Shown here: positions 1-9,455 of the stretch, one piece after another
Position numbering within the stretch: the stretch's first letter is position 1
How the letters are laid out: each line of letters opens with the position of its first letter
DNA from: an uncultured Lachnospiraceae bacterium
Lineage (GTDB): Bacteria; Bacillota; Clostridia; Lachnospirales; Lachnospiraceae
Length of the DNA: 64,000 bases
Reading direction: 5' to 3'
Assembly: GCA_910586315.1 (NCBI GenBank)
Contig: CAJUIP010000011.1
Coordinates: 19,185-83,184, forward strand
Position numbers and translations under genes: made by a program
The notes under the pieces: generated by a model
Told to the model about the DNA's origin: nothing
Seen by the model: only the letters and a program-made list of their open reading frames with translations
Databases searched by the model: none

Positions 1-1269
1 TACAAACAACACGGCAATCTGCCTGTTCTCGCCTCCAAGAACCAGTTCAAAATCTGTATCCTTGCTGATTTTTTCCACAATCTGGGGCGCCACATATTGT
101 TTGAACACATTCACGACTCTCCGCCTGCGGAGAATTTCCGCCAGGTATCCCTCTATGACCCGTTCCCCATAGAGCAGAATCAGCACAGCAGGAACCAGAA
201 CCACGGGAACCAAAATTCCCTGTTCATACATAAATCTGGCAAACAGTACATCAAGAATGACCAAAACCCCGGTTCCCACAGAAACTGGTATGATTTTTGC
301 CCTGCGTATGACCACAAAAAAGATTCCGCAGAGAAGAGCTGACACTGTGGCATAAAGAAAGGGCGAAACAGGCAGCTGCGTCTTTCCTTTTAACAATGCA
401 TCGATAATATTGGCATGAATCTCCACTCCGTACATCTGGCTGTTATGGGATATTGCCGTGGAGTAGGAATCCTGCATTCCCACCGCATAAGCCCCCACCA
501 GCACGATGGCATCCTGAAACAGCCTTGGATCCACGGTCCCGTTCAGTACGTCGGCCATGGATACCACATTGTATCCGCCGGGCTTTCCTGAGTAGGAAAA
601 ATAGTACCGGTTCCCTCTTCCGTACACGGCTGGGAATACCGCTTCCTTCCCCTGGCTTTCCTGATAGTTCTTGTAAATCTGGGAGGAAAGGCTGTAGATT
701 CTCTCGCCTTCATGGTCTAAATATGCCATGGCCTGGCGCACAAATCCGTCGTGATCCACAGCCGTGTTGGCATACCCGCAGATTACGCTGTCTTTCAGTT
801 CCTCATACGGCTCTATGACATAGTCCACGTAGTAAGGATTATAGGCCATGTTTCCCTTCTTATCTCTCTCCGGCATCTCCTTAAAAGAAAAGCTGAGTGC
901 CGCCACTACATTTCCGGCTTCCTTACAGGCATCGGCAAAATGGCTGTCGCCCTCCTCGTCCGTCTTCTCACTGTAAATCACATCGAATCCGATGACCGCC
1001 GGTCTTGCTTCTAAATCTTTATTTAACAATTCCACCAGCTGGGCCGGAATATCCCGGCTCCAGGTATTCACAGGCCCGTATTGTTCTAACGTCCTGTCAT
1101 CAATTCCGATGATATAGATCCTTTTGTTGGTTACGGAGGTTCTCTGATTGAGCCGGTCCAAAATTCCCATATCCCAGAATCCGGCCGTACCGAAATAGAA
1201 TATTATGAAAGACAGCAGTGTGACAGCCGCTGTGGCTATGACAGTTATGCTTCCGGCTTTACTCTTCAT
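1..1269 (-). CDS. CHASE2-domain class III nucleotide cyclase (3' end beyond window)
   Basis: Reading the minus strand from an ATG at 1267-1269 gives 423 open codons that run off the window edge. A GGGGAA ribosome site lies just upstream. The N-terminus has one membrane segment (about residues 7-25), then an extracellular CHASE2-like sensor domain (about 40-290, with IIGIDDRTLEQYGPV and VIGFDVIYSE), then three membrane segments (about 300-365). The visible end, VVNVFKQYVAPQIVEKI followed by IAVLFV, is the typical entry into a class III adenylate/guanylate cyclase domain. The metal-binding and substrate-specifying residues lie outside the window, so cAMP versus cGMP cannot be told. It is the last visible gene of the 24-kb secretion cluster. 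Its likely partner is the cyclic-nucleotide-binding phosphatase at 2349-3524. Confidence 0.85.
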   Translation of the reverse strand, partial: MKSKAGSITVIATAAVTLLSFIIFYFGTAGFWDMGILDRLNQRTSVTNKRIYIIGIDDRTLEQYGPVNTWSRDIPAQLVELLNKDLEARPAVIGFDVIYSEKTDEEGDSHFADACKEAGNVVAALSFSFKEMPERDKKGNMAYNPYYVDYVIEPYEELKDSVICGYANTAVDHDGFVRQAMAYLDHEGERIYSLSSQIYKNYQESQGKEAVFPAVYGRGNRYYFSYSGKPGGYNVVSMADVLNGTVDPRLFQDAIVLVGAYAVGMQDSYSTAISHNSQMYGVEIHANIIDALLKGKTQLPVSPFLYATVSALLCGIFFVVIRRAKIIPVSVGTGVLVILDVLFARFMYEQGILVPVVLVPAVLILLYGERVIEGYLAEILRRRRVVNVFKQYVAPQIVEKISKDTDFELVLGGENRQIAVLFV

Positions 1270-1302
1270 GGCTTCCCCTTTCCCCCTCTTTTTCCTTTCG
1301 TT

Positions 1303-1343
1303 CTGTCCGGACAGATGCCCCCACTCAGACTGTCCGGAAACTA
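1303..1343. repeat. Inverted repeat between cyclase and hydrolase genes
   Basis: TCCGGACA (1307-1314) and TGTCCGGA (1336-1343) form an 8-bp inverted repeat; the left arm is itself part of a CTGTCCGGACAG palindrome (1303-1314). It sits in the 191-bp gap between the metallo-hydrolase stop and the cyclase start. It could be an RNA processing hairpin or a regulator site. No T-run supports a terminator. Confidence 0.3.
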
Positions 1344-1460
1344 ACGGTCGATGTGCCCCATCCCATTTTTATTGCTGTTTTCAGTCATAAAGTGGGAGTT
1401 AAATTGAAAATTTACTTCTATTTCTTCATCAGTGGGTGGATTTTTGCACTATTTGAGTTT

Positions 1461-2336
1461 TCAGACAGCTGCCTCTTTCAGGAGCACCCATGTTCCTTCT
1501 CTGGCAAAGGCAACGCTGCCGTTCCACGCTCCGGCCCCGGCCTGCGCCGCCCGTTCCATGTCCTTTAGCTGTCTGTCCGTCCTTCCCCATTCATGGTGGC
1601 TGATATACAGGCGCTCCGCTCTGCACTCCTTTGCCATCTCCAAACCCTGTTGCCAAAAGCTGTGTCCAAATCCTGTAACTTTTGCATATTCCTTCCTGTC
1701 ATAGGGAGCATCAAAAATCAACATTCTACAGTCATCCGCAAACTCTTTATACCTCTTTCGAAATTCTTCGTCATCTCCCAGCTCGCAGTCCAGTCCATAA
1801 ACTACAGACTGTTTTTTTCTCTCCAGCCGGTATATGACACAGTTATTGGGGTGGTTGGATTTCATGACTCTGACGGTAACCTCCCCCGGCAGATTCCAGA
1901 TATCTTTGTCCTCTGTATCATGCCAGGTAACTTTAGCCGTCGTCTGTGCCATGGTTACCGGCCAAAAAGGCGGATTCATCGCCGGCCAAAAGCGTTCCCG
2001 GAAAGACCTTTTAACGTCACAGGGACCATACAGCTCCACTGCCATTCCTTTTTCGAACAGGCAGGGAAACATAAAGAGCCCTGTAATATGGTCCATGTGA
2101 AGATGGCTTACAAAGATATGTATCGCCTGGTCCTCCCGCCAGAGCCCCTTTGACTTCGCTGCCTTAAGCCGGTTCCCCAGTTCCATAATACCGGTCCCCC
2201 CGTCAAATACGACGATTCCCTCCGGCCAGTCTACGGACACGCAGCTCGTATTTCCCCCGAATTCCATCCTGTCTCTGTAAGGAGCCGCCATGGAACCTCT
2301 GGTTCCCCAGAATCTTACACAAAAGCCCTCTTCCAT
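1461..2336 (-). CDS. MBL-fold metallo-hydrolase, candidate cyclic nucleotide phosphodiesterase
   Basis: A 291-residue metallo-beta-lactamase-fold protein. It begins with VRFWGTRGSMAAP and GGNTSC, typical of the COG1235/PhnP-like group, and carries the metal motif HLHMDH at residues 78-83, later metal-binding Asp (GLDCELGDD) and the C-terminal HH of YISHHEWGR. Members are zinc or iron phosphodiesterases, RNA-processing enzymes or related hydrolases. Here the gene lies 12 bp after the cNMP-binding phosphatase and before the nucleotide cyclase. That context suggests it degrades or senses the cyclic nucleotide or another phosphodiester, but the substrate is inference. No signal peptide, so cytoplasmic. 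Confidence 0.8.
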   Translation of the reverse strand: MEEGFCVRFWGTRGSMAAPYRDRMEFGGNTSCVSVDWPEGIVVFDGGTGIMELGNRLKAAKSKGLWREDQAIHIFVSHLHMDHITGLFMFPCLFEKGMAVELYGPCDVKRSFRERFWPAMNPPFWPVTMAQTTAKVTWHDTEDKDIWNLPGEVTVRVMKSNHPNNCVIYRLERKKQSVVYGLDCELGDDEEFRKRYKEFADDCRMLIFDAPYDRKEYAKVTGFGHSFWQQGLEMAKECRAERLYISHHEWGRTDRQLKDMERAAQAGAGAWNGSVAFAREGTWVLLKEAAV

Positions 2337-2348
2337 TTTTCGTCCCCC

Positions 2349-3524
2349 TTATCTTGCCAGGTATACCATGGTAATATCATCTGACTGAGCCGCTCCTCTT
2401 GTAAACGCTTCCACCTCTTCATACATCCGCTCAATAAAGACCTCCGGTTCCTTGGATTCCTCCATATGGCGGTTTAAGGCATCTTCCATGCCCTGATCGG
2501 AGAACATCTCCCCGTTGATATCAAAGGCCTCCGTCACTCCGTCTGTGTAAAGACAGAACCGATCCCCGGGCATCAGCCTGTCGGACTGCTCCCTGTAAGG
2601 CATATCCTCCATGATTCCCACAACGAAATCCACCTTGCAGTCCAGCTGTTTAAACGGCTTTCCTCCTCTGCTGATAAACGGCTTGTTATGCCCGCCGTTT
2701 ACAAAGGTAAGTCCGCCTGTATCCGTATCAAGGACGCAGATAAAGACAGTGACGAACAGCTCCTCCTCATTGTCCTCGTTAAGCCGGTTATTCACCAGCT
2801 CCGCCACCTCTGCCACAGGCATATCAAGCATCATATAATTTTTAATATGCGTCTTTGCCAGAGTCATAAAAAGGGCCGCCGGAACCCCCTTTCCCGACAC
2901 GTCCGCCACCAGAAAGCAGAGCCGGTGTTCGTCGATACGGAATATATCGTAGAAATCTCCTCCTACCTCCTTGGCAGGTTTCATCCTGGCGGTGATCTTT
3001 ACGTTTGGCATCTCACAGAACTCCTCAAAGGATTTGGGAAGGAATCCTGTCTGAATCCGGGACGCGATCTCCAGCTCCGACCGGAGACGCTCCCTCTCTG
3101 TCACCATCTGGGTAGTCTTGGTATACAAAAGCTCCAGAAGAGCTCCGTAAACCTTATGGTTGGCCTCGGCAATCTCCAGAAACAGATTCCTGGCAATGTT
3201 GGCGCATACTGCCGGAGTGACAGCCCGGACCGTGGCTTTCCTTACCCCGTCTTTAATCAGGGCCAATTCTCCCACAACGTCTCCCGCTCCCAGCTCATTG
3301 ATCAGAAGTCCGTCTCCGGTCAGCACATGGGCTTCTCCCTCCAGGATGATATACATGCCGTCATCCGGAGGATTTCCCACGGTCACCATATCCTCACCTT
3401 TCTCAAAGGTCTTAAGTTCCGTGGCATCCAGAAGAAGTTTCGAGCCCTCCGGCATCCGGCCGTCCTCCTGGATCTGGAAAAAATCCTTGATAATTTTCAA
3501 ATGTTTCCACTGTTCATCCATCAT
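2349..3524 (-). CDS. Cyclic-nucleotide-binding SpoIIE/RsbU-type PP2C phosphatase
   Basis: A 391-residue two-domain protein. Residues about 25-135 form a CRP-like cyclic nucleotide-binding domain with the phosphate cassette GELALIKDGVRKATV, where the conserved Glu and Arg are both present. A short coiled linker (TERERLRSELEIASRIQ) leads to a PP2C-SIG phosphatase domain with KEVGGDFYDIF, VADVSGKGVPAALF, NGGH and LYTDGVTEA, which keep the metal-binding Asp residues. Such phosphatases dephosphorylate STAS antagonists in partner-switching systems. The STAS protein at 22946-23221 and kinase at 23641-24066 of the same cluster are the likely partners. The start overlaps the preceding gene by 4 bases, so translation is coupled. 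Gating by cAMP or cGMP is inferred from the fused domain. Confidence 0.9.
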   Translation of the reverse strand: MMDEQWKHLKIIKDFFQIQEDGRMPEGSKLLLDATELKTFEKGEDMVTVGNPPDDGMYIILEGEAHVLTGDGLLINELGAGDVVGELALIKDGVRKATVRAVTPAVCANIARNLFLEIAEANHKVYGALLELLYTKTTQMVTERERLRSELEIASRIQTGFLPKSFEEFCEMPNVKITARMKPAKEVGGDFYDIFRIDEHRLCFLVADVSGKGVPAALFMTLAKTHIKNYMMLDMPVAEVAELVNNRLNEDNEEELFVTVFICVLDTDTGGLTFVNGGHNKPFISRGGKPFKQLDCKVDFVVGIMEDMPYREQSDRLMPGDRFCLYTDGVTEAFDINGEMFSDQGMEDALNRHMEESKEPEVFIERMYEEVEAFTRGAAQSDDITMVYLAR

Positions 3525-5671
3525 TTCACCATACCCTGCTGCTTCTTTTCTGCGTCTTCCGGCCCTTTTGCCGCCTGTTTTTCCGGCCTTTTCCCAATGA
3601 TCACTTTAGGCTCCCTTTTCGGGCGTGCCTTTTGCTCCCGCCTCTGCAATTCGGCAAAACTGACAGCCGTTTTCTGAGGCTTCTTCGCCCTCTCCTCTCT
3701 GACCTTTGCTACTTCTTCTTTCACATTTTTGAGCGTATTTTTCACCGACATATCTTTATGGATCGTGCCGACCTTCCGGAGCGAACTATTATAAATATTG
3801 AGCACCCCATTGACATAGCCTTTCTTTCGCTCCTCCTTCCCGGTTCTCTCCTGCACCATATCCTCTGAGATCTTTCCTTTGGACTCCATCGCGGTGTTTA
3901 CCAGCTTTTCCACCTGCTTCCACTCCTCCGGCTCCACAAGCACCATTTTTTCTTTCATATGATCCTGAAAAATCTGCACTCTTTTTGCCATAACATCGAT
4001 CTGCTTTTGAGGGATGATATCTCCCAAAGCAAACTCCAAAGTATCTCTGTCAAGCTTCGCAATATTCTACGCCATTTCCTGACTGATAAATGTCATATCC
4101 TTTACTTCCCCCTGATGGAAGGTACTAAGAAACTCTTTTTCTCCAAAAGAAAGGTCATTGTCGATGCCCTGGAGTCCTACTATGGTGCGTTTTCCATTCG
4201 CGTCCGGTTCGCTTAACTGCATAAACATGTTACGGCCATGCCTGTCATTCTGTCCGCAGAGAAAATCCAGCGCTTCCATACTGCACATGTCTTTAAGAAA
4301 TGAGGCGTTGTAGGTAAACTCTGTCTGCTCAATGAGAGCCAAGTCCTCCTCTTTTCGGGAGGAAAGATCCAGCCCCTTTGCAAACTCCATAAAACATCCT
4401 GTTTTCACCGTACCGTTTATGCTGACCCTCATCTTTTCCGAGTGGGCAACCATATGACCCACGCCTAACAGTTCCGCAATCCGGGAGGTGGCTACATTTC
4501 TGGAAGTCAGCTCATTTCCCTGATCCAGCTCCGCTTTTATATTATAGATAGCTGTATCGTCTCCTGCCGCCATTATTTTTTCATACGACAGTTCATAGGC
4601 CAGGGCTCCGTCCCGGATCACCTGCTCCATGACTTCCATCTGCTTTTCGTCTTTCAGCCCGGCCCTTATGCTGATCAGATTCCGCTTCATGGTTCTGTAA
4701 TCCAGATTGGGTTCCTTCTTGTTTTCCTCCAGATCCGGAAGGTTCATGAGAACATCCATATTTCTATAACAGATCTCTTTGATGCCCTCCATGCAATTCT
4801 CCTCGATGCACCCTCTCATAAGGCGCTCTTTTCCTGCGGCATCCAGGCCGGCCGGGGCGGCTTTCAGTTTTTCCTGATATTTTTCTGCGATTAGCGATAC
4901 ATTATCCAGCTTTTCGAAGTTTGCGATTAGGCCCGCCATATCCGCTTTCTTCGGATCATGATCATCCATCTGAAACCATTGTTCTCCAAGAAGAGAGGAT
5001 GTTCCTGAATGGGTTAGCATGTTGTCCCCGATTCCCTTCTCGCTGTCTTTTTTCATCCAGTCAAAATTATCTTCCATGATTTTCCTGAGGACCGGGTTGG
5101 TCTTCTTGTCGATCTTATCGATTACCCGCCTCAGACGGGTCTCAGGCTTTAAAAGTTCCCGTTCCTCCGTGAAAAATCCTGGTTTCCCCTGATAGTTTAC
5201 CTTCAGCCTCTGGTTCACCTGGTTTCCCACGATCTCGCCCTTTGTATCTTCCAGCTTAATCTCCGCCATATCAAATACAAGGGCCTTCTCCCAGGAGTCC
5301 CCTTCATATTCCTTAATCTTCCTTACATCCCGCATCTGATCGATATTTAAGCCGTCCTGATAGGAAAACAGACTGTCAATGACCGCCAGCCTCTCTCTGC
5401 CGGAAGAGGAGACGGCTCCCCGCCTTGCCTGTGAGTATGCCCTGCAGGCCTCCATCAGCTTATCGTTGGCCGCCACCACCTTCTTAGCGCTATCCAGATT
5501 AATGGGCTCTGCCCTCAAAGCGGCAAATTCCTGAAAAGCCTCTGACACATTCTTAAACAGAGACGAATTCCCCGACTTTTTCATCTCATCTGAAAAAAAA
5601 TTCTCAAACTCCTCAAACTCCCACACCCGCGCTCTCAAATCCTGAGCCTTTTTCTTTCCAAATAAATCCAT
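3521..5671 (-). pseudogene. PI3/4-kinase-like protein split by an in-frame amber stop; effector candidate
   Basis: An ATG at 5669-5671, after a GGAAGGAGG site, opens 534 codons ending at TAG (4067-4069). The same frame then continues without another stop to 3521, so the ancestral protein was about 716 residues. No ribosome site precedes the in-frame TTG at 4039, so I do not treat the second half as a separate gene. The first part has the plan of the PI3/4-kinase or HipA-like fold: a glycine loop GKPGFFTEER, the helix RNVATSRIAELLG, the catalytic loop CGQNDRHGRN and the metal motif GIDNDLSFG. The part after the stop is helical and ends in a basic tail containing VSFAELQRRE, shared in form with the protein at 10529-10813. 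I infer a kinase-like substrate of the neighbouring secretion system. The stop could be a mutation, a sequencing error or readthrough. Confidence 0.65.
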
Positions 5672-5711
5672 GTTTTTCCTCCTTCCACGAGTAAACGGAC
5701 ATGCTGCTGCC

Positions 5712-6635
5712 TTACCTGACTGGGCGGATATAGAATCTCCCATACCCATCCCCGGAACCATACCTCACCTCACAGTCACCGATACGGGTCCACTGTTCCC
5801 GTCCGATTTTCCACAGGTTTTCTTCCTCCCATGCACTGTAAAGGGCGCTGATAAAAAGCTCCGGCACGGAGGACACCTGATAGGCCATAGCCCGGAATAC
5901 CTCATAATTGCAGGAAGCCGCCGCAGAGCTTTCCGCACGCTCCCCGTCGAGAGCCGCTCGGATGTCGATCCGGTATCTTCCCTGGCCCGGTTCCCGGTAT
6001 AATCCTAACAGTACGGTTTCCTTGGGGGTATCGGCCTTGCCGGACGCAGCGGATTTGCCGCCCGATGAAGAAGTGCTCCCGGAAGTTCCTGTGATTTGGC
6101 CGACAAAGGAAGAACTGCCCGCCGCCGTGCCTTCCGCCGTCTCAATTTTTACAAATTCCACGGCGTTTTCCCCTACCCGGAAGCTGCGGTTTCCTGAAAA
6201 TCTCTGGCTCAGTTTGGTTCTCATCCCGTTCAACGCCTCTTTTCCATTCCATTCCGACGACGGATCGCGCACCTGCTGCGGCGCCTGAAATTCTGTCTCC
6301 AGGATTATCTCCTTTTTCTCATACCAAGCCCCGTCCTGATCCACATAATACCCATCAGGAGTGACGGTATCTTTTAACATGCCCCCGTTCTGAGGAATAT
6401 AGTAGGATTTTCCCAGAACCTCCACCCAGCCGACAGCCGGACTCCCGTCTTCCAGGTAGTAATGCCATCCGTCCTCCTGCTGCGACCATCCTGGTTCCGC
6501 ACCCAGAGCCGGGAGCGGAACAGATAATGATATTGCTGATATTGCCATTACAAGACCGGGGACAGCAGCTGCCAAAACCTTATATCTGTTGTCTGTCTTC
6601 CCTGATTTCCTTATCTCTTTCATTTCCCAAATCAT
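5712..6635 (-). CDS. Secreted protein with cell-wall-binding repeats
   Basis: About 307 residues. A hydrophobic signal segment (VLAAAVPGLVMAISAISLSV, then ALGAEP) is followed by aromatic- and glycine-rich units (GWSQQEDGWHYYLEDGSP, GWVEVLGKSYYIPQNGG, GYYVDQDGAWYEK). These match choline-binding or cell-wall-binding repeats of Gram-positive surface proteins. The rest has no family I recognise; it includes a Ser/Gly-rich linker. Start choice is uncertain: ATG at 6635 has a GGAGG about 14 bases upstream, and ATG at 6623 is an alternative. It lies in the secretion cluster between the lipoprotein and the kinase-like gene, so it may anchor the machine in peptidoglycan. Confidence 0.75.
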   Translation of the reverse strand: MIWEMKEIRKSGKTDNRYKVLAAAVPGLVMAISAISLSVPLPALGAEPGWSQQEDGWHYYLEDGSPAVGWVEVLGKSYYIPQNGGMLKDTVTPDGYYVDQDGAWYEKKEIILETEFQAPQQVRDPSSEWNGKEALNGMRTKLSQRFSGNRSFRVGENAVEFVKIETAEGTAAGSSSFVGQITGTSGSTSSSGGKSAASGKADTPKETVLLGLYREPGQGRYRIDIRAALDGERAESSAAASCNYEVFRAMAYQVSSVPELFISALYSAWEEENLWKIGREQWTRIGDCEVRYGSGDGYGRFYIRPVR

Positions 6636-6657
6636 TTTCTCTGTCTTTCTCCTCCCT

Positions 6658-8973
6658 CTACTCCCGGCTGTATTTCTCCTTATACTCCTCATTCCACTGG
6701 TCCAGAGGACTTTTGGTCTCTTTCTCCGTCTCCTCGTCAGACGGCCTTTCTGCCTGTCTGCTGGCTTCCTCTGCCTGCCTCCTGACCTCTTCTGCTTCTT
6801 TTTCCTTTATCTCCTCTAAGGACGCCTTCATGCTCTCATTGCATAGTATGGACAGATCATATTCAAAAACCCTGGCAAATGCCATATCCAGACGGTTATA
6901 GGATCGCTCTCCGTTTAAAAATCCCACGGAAACATATTGATTTCCGATTTTCCATGTGCCAAACCAGCTGCCGTTCTCCAGGACTGCGCTTCTCCCCGTA
7001 TCGGGAGCATAGAAAATCAGCCCCTTATCCTGAGACGTCAGCAAAAATCCCTGTGTGCTTCCTCTTATGGCCAGGTCACAAATCCCTGCCGCCCCTTTTC
7101 CCCTAAGTTCCTGAGCGAGAGTCATATTAAGGCTCAAACCGGCATGAAGCACTTGTTCTTCCGTGTAGTAGTCCGTACCATAGACGCTTTCTACCTCCGG
7201 CAGATTTTCCTCATTCCTCTCCTCCAGCATGGCATCATAGGCGGAAGTTCCCGCCTCATATCCGCCTGCAAGGTTTTTATACAGAATCTTCTGAGGTGTC
7301 TCATTTTCACTTCCACCGTGAGCCGCATCCCGGACAATCTCCATGGAATCCTTTCCGAATTCCACATAATAAACCACGCCTCCATCGAGAAAGACGCCTG
7401 ACTGCGTATCTTCCGTCACCTTATAAGGCGTATCCAAAAGATCTCCTCCCGGCTGAATCCATCGCACTCTTCCATCCTCGCCGGTGCACAGAATCTCACC
7501 GCCGATGCATTTCCCCAGGGCAACGGCCTTTTCCTTATCCATAACCCAGTAAGATTCCACATAGGCATTTTCAAGGCGCGCATACCGTTTCGTGTAAATT
7601 CCACTTAAAGTCTGGGTACGGATTTCTGCATGTTTTATGCGCTCGGCAGATCCCCCTTCTGACGACGTCTCCCCTTCCTCATACCACACATACGTGTACT
7701 CTCTCTGTATCTCTCTGGCATCATAGTATTTAAAGTTCCCTGTATTTCCAAAAAGGTCGCTGTATTTTCCGTCCCGCGGAATAAACAGCTTTTCCAGCTG
7801 CCACTGTTCCTTTACTTCCCTGAAATTTACATAGGAGCCCGGCTCCGGCAAAAAGCTTGTAACTCCCTCCTCTGAGGTAAAGGCGGCTTCTTCCTTCCAC
7901 TGGTATACTTTCGTATTATCAAGGCTCCCAAGCCAGGCGTCCCCCCACTCGTCCGGGTATGTCTCCAGAACCTGATTCCAGTCGGCCAGGGCATCCGGCG
8001 CTTCCTCAAATTCCATTCCCGCCGTCTGAGCGATCCATGCGTTCTTTTGCGCCTCAAAAGCCTCATTCTCCTGATCCATTCCGGAATTTACCGGGCTGTA
8101 CTCATATACCAGAATCCGGGATTCCATCTTCTGCTCCAGCTCCTCATCCAGCTCCTCATCCAGCTCCTCTGTCTCGTCGTTCAAAGGCTCCTCCCGGGTT
8201 AGCTCCAAATCCCCCTCTTCCAGTTCGGGAACATCGACAGCCTCCTTCTCTATGGATACTTCCAGATAAATCCGGTTCTGCCCGTCTGCCGCCGCACTGA
8301 CCACGGAAACATCATAGGCATCCTGAAACTGTTTTCTGATAAAGCTTTCAATGTCTCCATGGAACTTCATGGCGCCGTCGCCGCGGTACAGATACCCATG
8401 GCCATTGTCATAGACAAAAATATCTCCTCCCGGGTCACACATCTGAACAAAAAAGGACTCCTCCCCGTCTGCCTGCCCCGGGGCAGTCTGCTCGCCCTCA
8501 TCCTCCCACTGCCGCCTGTAGGCGTTTTCATGGAACACCTGAAAGGCCCCGCTGTTATAATTATAGAAGGCAGCGCAGTGAACCATATTTCTGGGCCTTC
8601 CGCCATCCTCCACACGGGTCGCATAACCATAAATAAAGGTCTTATCGTTTCTTAATCCTGCGATCTGAAAGTCCTCTATGTCATCCGCTTCTTCTGAATG
8701 TCCTGATTTTATCTGAAATGCCGCTTTTCCTTCCAGAGATTTAAATTTCTCCTCCATATTCTTTTTAAAATAGTCAGGAGCTTCCTTCGTCTCCTCCTCT
8801 ATCCCGAGACGGTTCTCCCCGTCCACATCGGTAACCGCCTCCGCAGCCGCGGATGTCTGAATCTCTTTATAATCCACTTCCATAGAACCCACAAGAGAGC
8901 TGCAGCCTGTGAAAAACACAGTAACTGCCAGGCCCATAAGCGCTGCCGTTATTATCCTTTTCACAACCTGCAC
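6658..8973 (-). CDS. Large surface lipoprotein of the secretion cluster
   Basis: A 771-residue protein with an N-terminal lipoprotein signal: basic start, hydrophobic core and lipobox FFTGC at about residues 20-24. It would be anchored on the outer face of the membrane. The body is acidic and rich in Tyr/Trp segments and resembles no domain I can name. An Asp/Glu tract (ELDEELDEELEQ) comes from a short in-frame DNA duplication near 8140. The C-terminal 60 residues are a charged helical tail (KEAEEVRRQAEEASRQAE). It follows the pilin-like gene after a stem-loop. Probably an extracellular structural or sensing component of the machine. Confidence 0.75.
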   Translation of the reverse strand: MQVVKRIITAALMGLAVTVFFTGCSSLVGSMEVDYKEIQTSAAAEAVTDVDGENRLGIEEETKEAPDYFKKNMEEKFKSLEGKAAFQIKSGHSEEADDIEDFQIAGLRNDKTFIYGYATRVEDGGRPRNMVHCAAFYNYNSGAFQVFHENAYRRQWEDEGEQTAPGQADGEESFFVQMCDPGGDIFVYDNGHGYLYRGDGAMKFHGDIESFIRKQFQDAYDVSVVSAAADGQNRIYLEVSIEKEAVDVPELEEGDLELTREEPLNDETEELDEELDEELEQKMESRILVYEYSPVNSGMDQENEAFEAQKNAWIAQTAGMEFEEAPDALADWNQVLETYPDEWGDAWLGSLDNTKVYQWKEEAAFTSEEGVTSFLPEPGSYVNFREVKEQWQLEKLFIPRDGKYSDLFGNTGNFKYYDAREIQREYTYVWYEEGETSSEGGSAERIKHAEIRTQTLSGIYTKRYARLENAYVESYWVMDKEKAVALGKCIGGEILCTGEDGRVRWIQPGGDLLDTPYKVTEDTQSGVFLDGGVVYYVEFGKDSMEIVRDAAHGGSENETPQKILYKNLAGGYEAGTSAYDAMLEERNEENLPEVESVYGTDYYTEEQVLHAGLSLNMTLAQELRGKGAAGICDLAIRGSTQGFLLTSQDKGLIFYAPDTGRSAVLENGSWFGTWKIGNQYVSVGFLNGERSYNRLDMAFARVFEYDLSILCNESMKASLEEIKEKEAEEVRRQAEEASRQAERPSDEETEKETKSPLDQWNEEYKEKYSRE

Positions 8974-9008
8974 CTTCCTCTCATCTGGTTTTCGTCCGTT
9001 TCTGAATC

Positions 9009-9070
9009 TGGGGCTGTTGCAAAATGGAAAAATTCGTCAAACATGAAAAACTCATTTTGCGGCAGCCCCA
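9009..9070. repeat. 17-bp imperfect stem-loop after the pilin-like gene
   Basis: GGGGCTGTTGCAAAATG (9010-9026) pairs with CATTTTGCGGCAGCCCC (9053-9069), with two G-T type mismatches; T9009 and A9070 extend it. The loop is 26 bases. No T-run follows on the minus strand, so it is not a classic terminator. Sitting right after the pilin-like gene, it may stabilise or process that part of the transcript. GGGGCTGTTGC is also seen at some IS ends, so a small mobile-element relic is possible. Confidence 0.55.
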
Positions 9071-9078
9071 CTCAAAAC

Positions 9079-9393
9079 CTACTTTGCTGTCCCTACTGCG
9101 CTGTTCATCCAGGACTGCATTGCGCCCATGCCAAGCTTCAGCACTACAATCAGCACGAAGATTAACACAAAGCCTATGATCGCATTCTTCAGGCTGTTCT
9201 TTGCTTTCTCCCTGTCCTGAGGCTCCTCTGCCTTGGCAAGTTTGGCTCCCAAAAGAATACAGTAGATCGCTCCCAGCGCCCCTACGATTCCCAGCGCCGG
9301 TGTCAGCGCCATGTTTAAAAGACTGATGATCGGTGCGCTTACTGTTTCAAATGGGTTGTTTGCTGCCGCTGTCAACAAAAAATACATATCCAT
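9079..9393 (-). CDS. VirB2/TrbC-like pilin or small channel protein
   Basis: A 104-residue protein with two membrane segments (about residues 26-49 and 72-94) joined by a short charged loop, AKAEEPQDREKAKNSLKNA. This is the layout of VirB2/TrbC-type pilins, and the KAKNSLKNAIIGFVL stretch is typical of the Firmicutes form. The N-terminus has no clear signal peptide, only MDMYFLLTAAANNP. It lies among the VirB4, VirB6 and VirD4 homologues, where a pilin or membrane subunit is expected. In Gram-positive systems such proteins may not form a pilus. Confidence 0.8.
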   Translation of the reverse strand: MDMYFLLTAAANNPFETVSAPIISLLNMALTPALGIVGALGAIYCILLGAKLAKAEEPQDREKAKNSLKNAIIGFVLIFVLIVVLKLGMGAMQSWMNSAVGTAK

Positions 9394-9455
9394 TCCTCCT
9401 GATTTTTCTTTTTATTGCATTCGCCCTTTCCATAACAAAGAGAGCGAAAAACAAA

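Noticed and set aside
3521..4039. The 172-codon frame starting TTG at 4039 as a separate gene
   Set aside because: No ribosome site, and the same frame is open back to the amber codon and on into the kinase-like gene, so it is better read as the interrupted tail.
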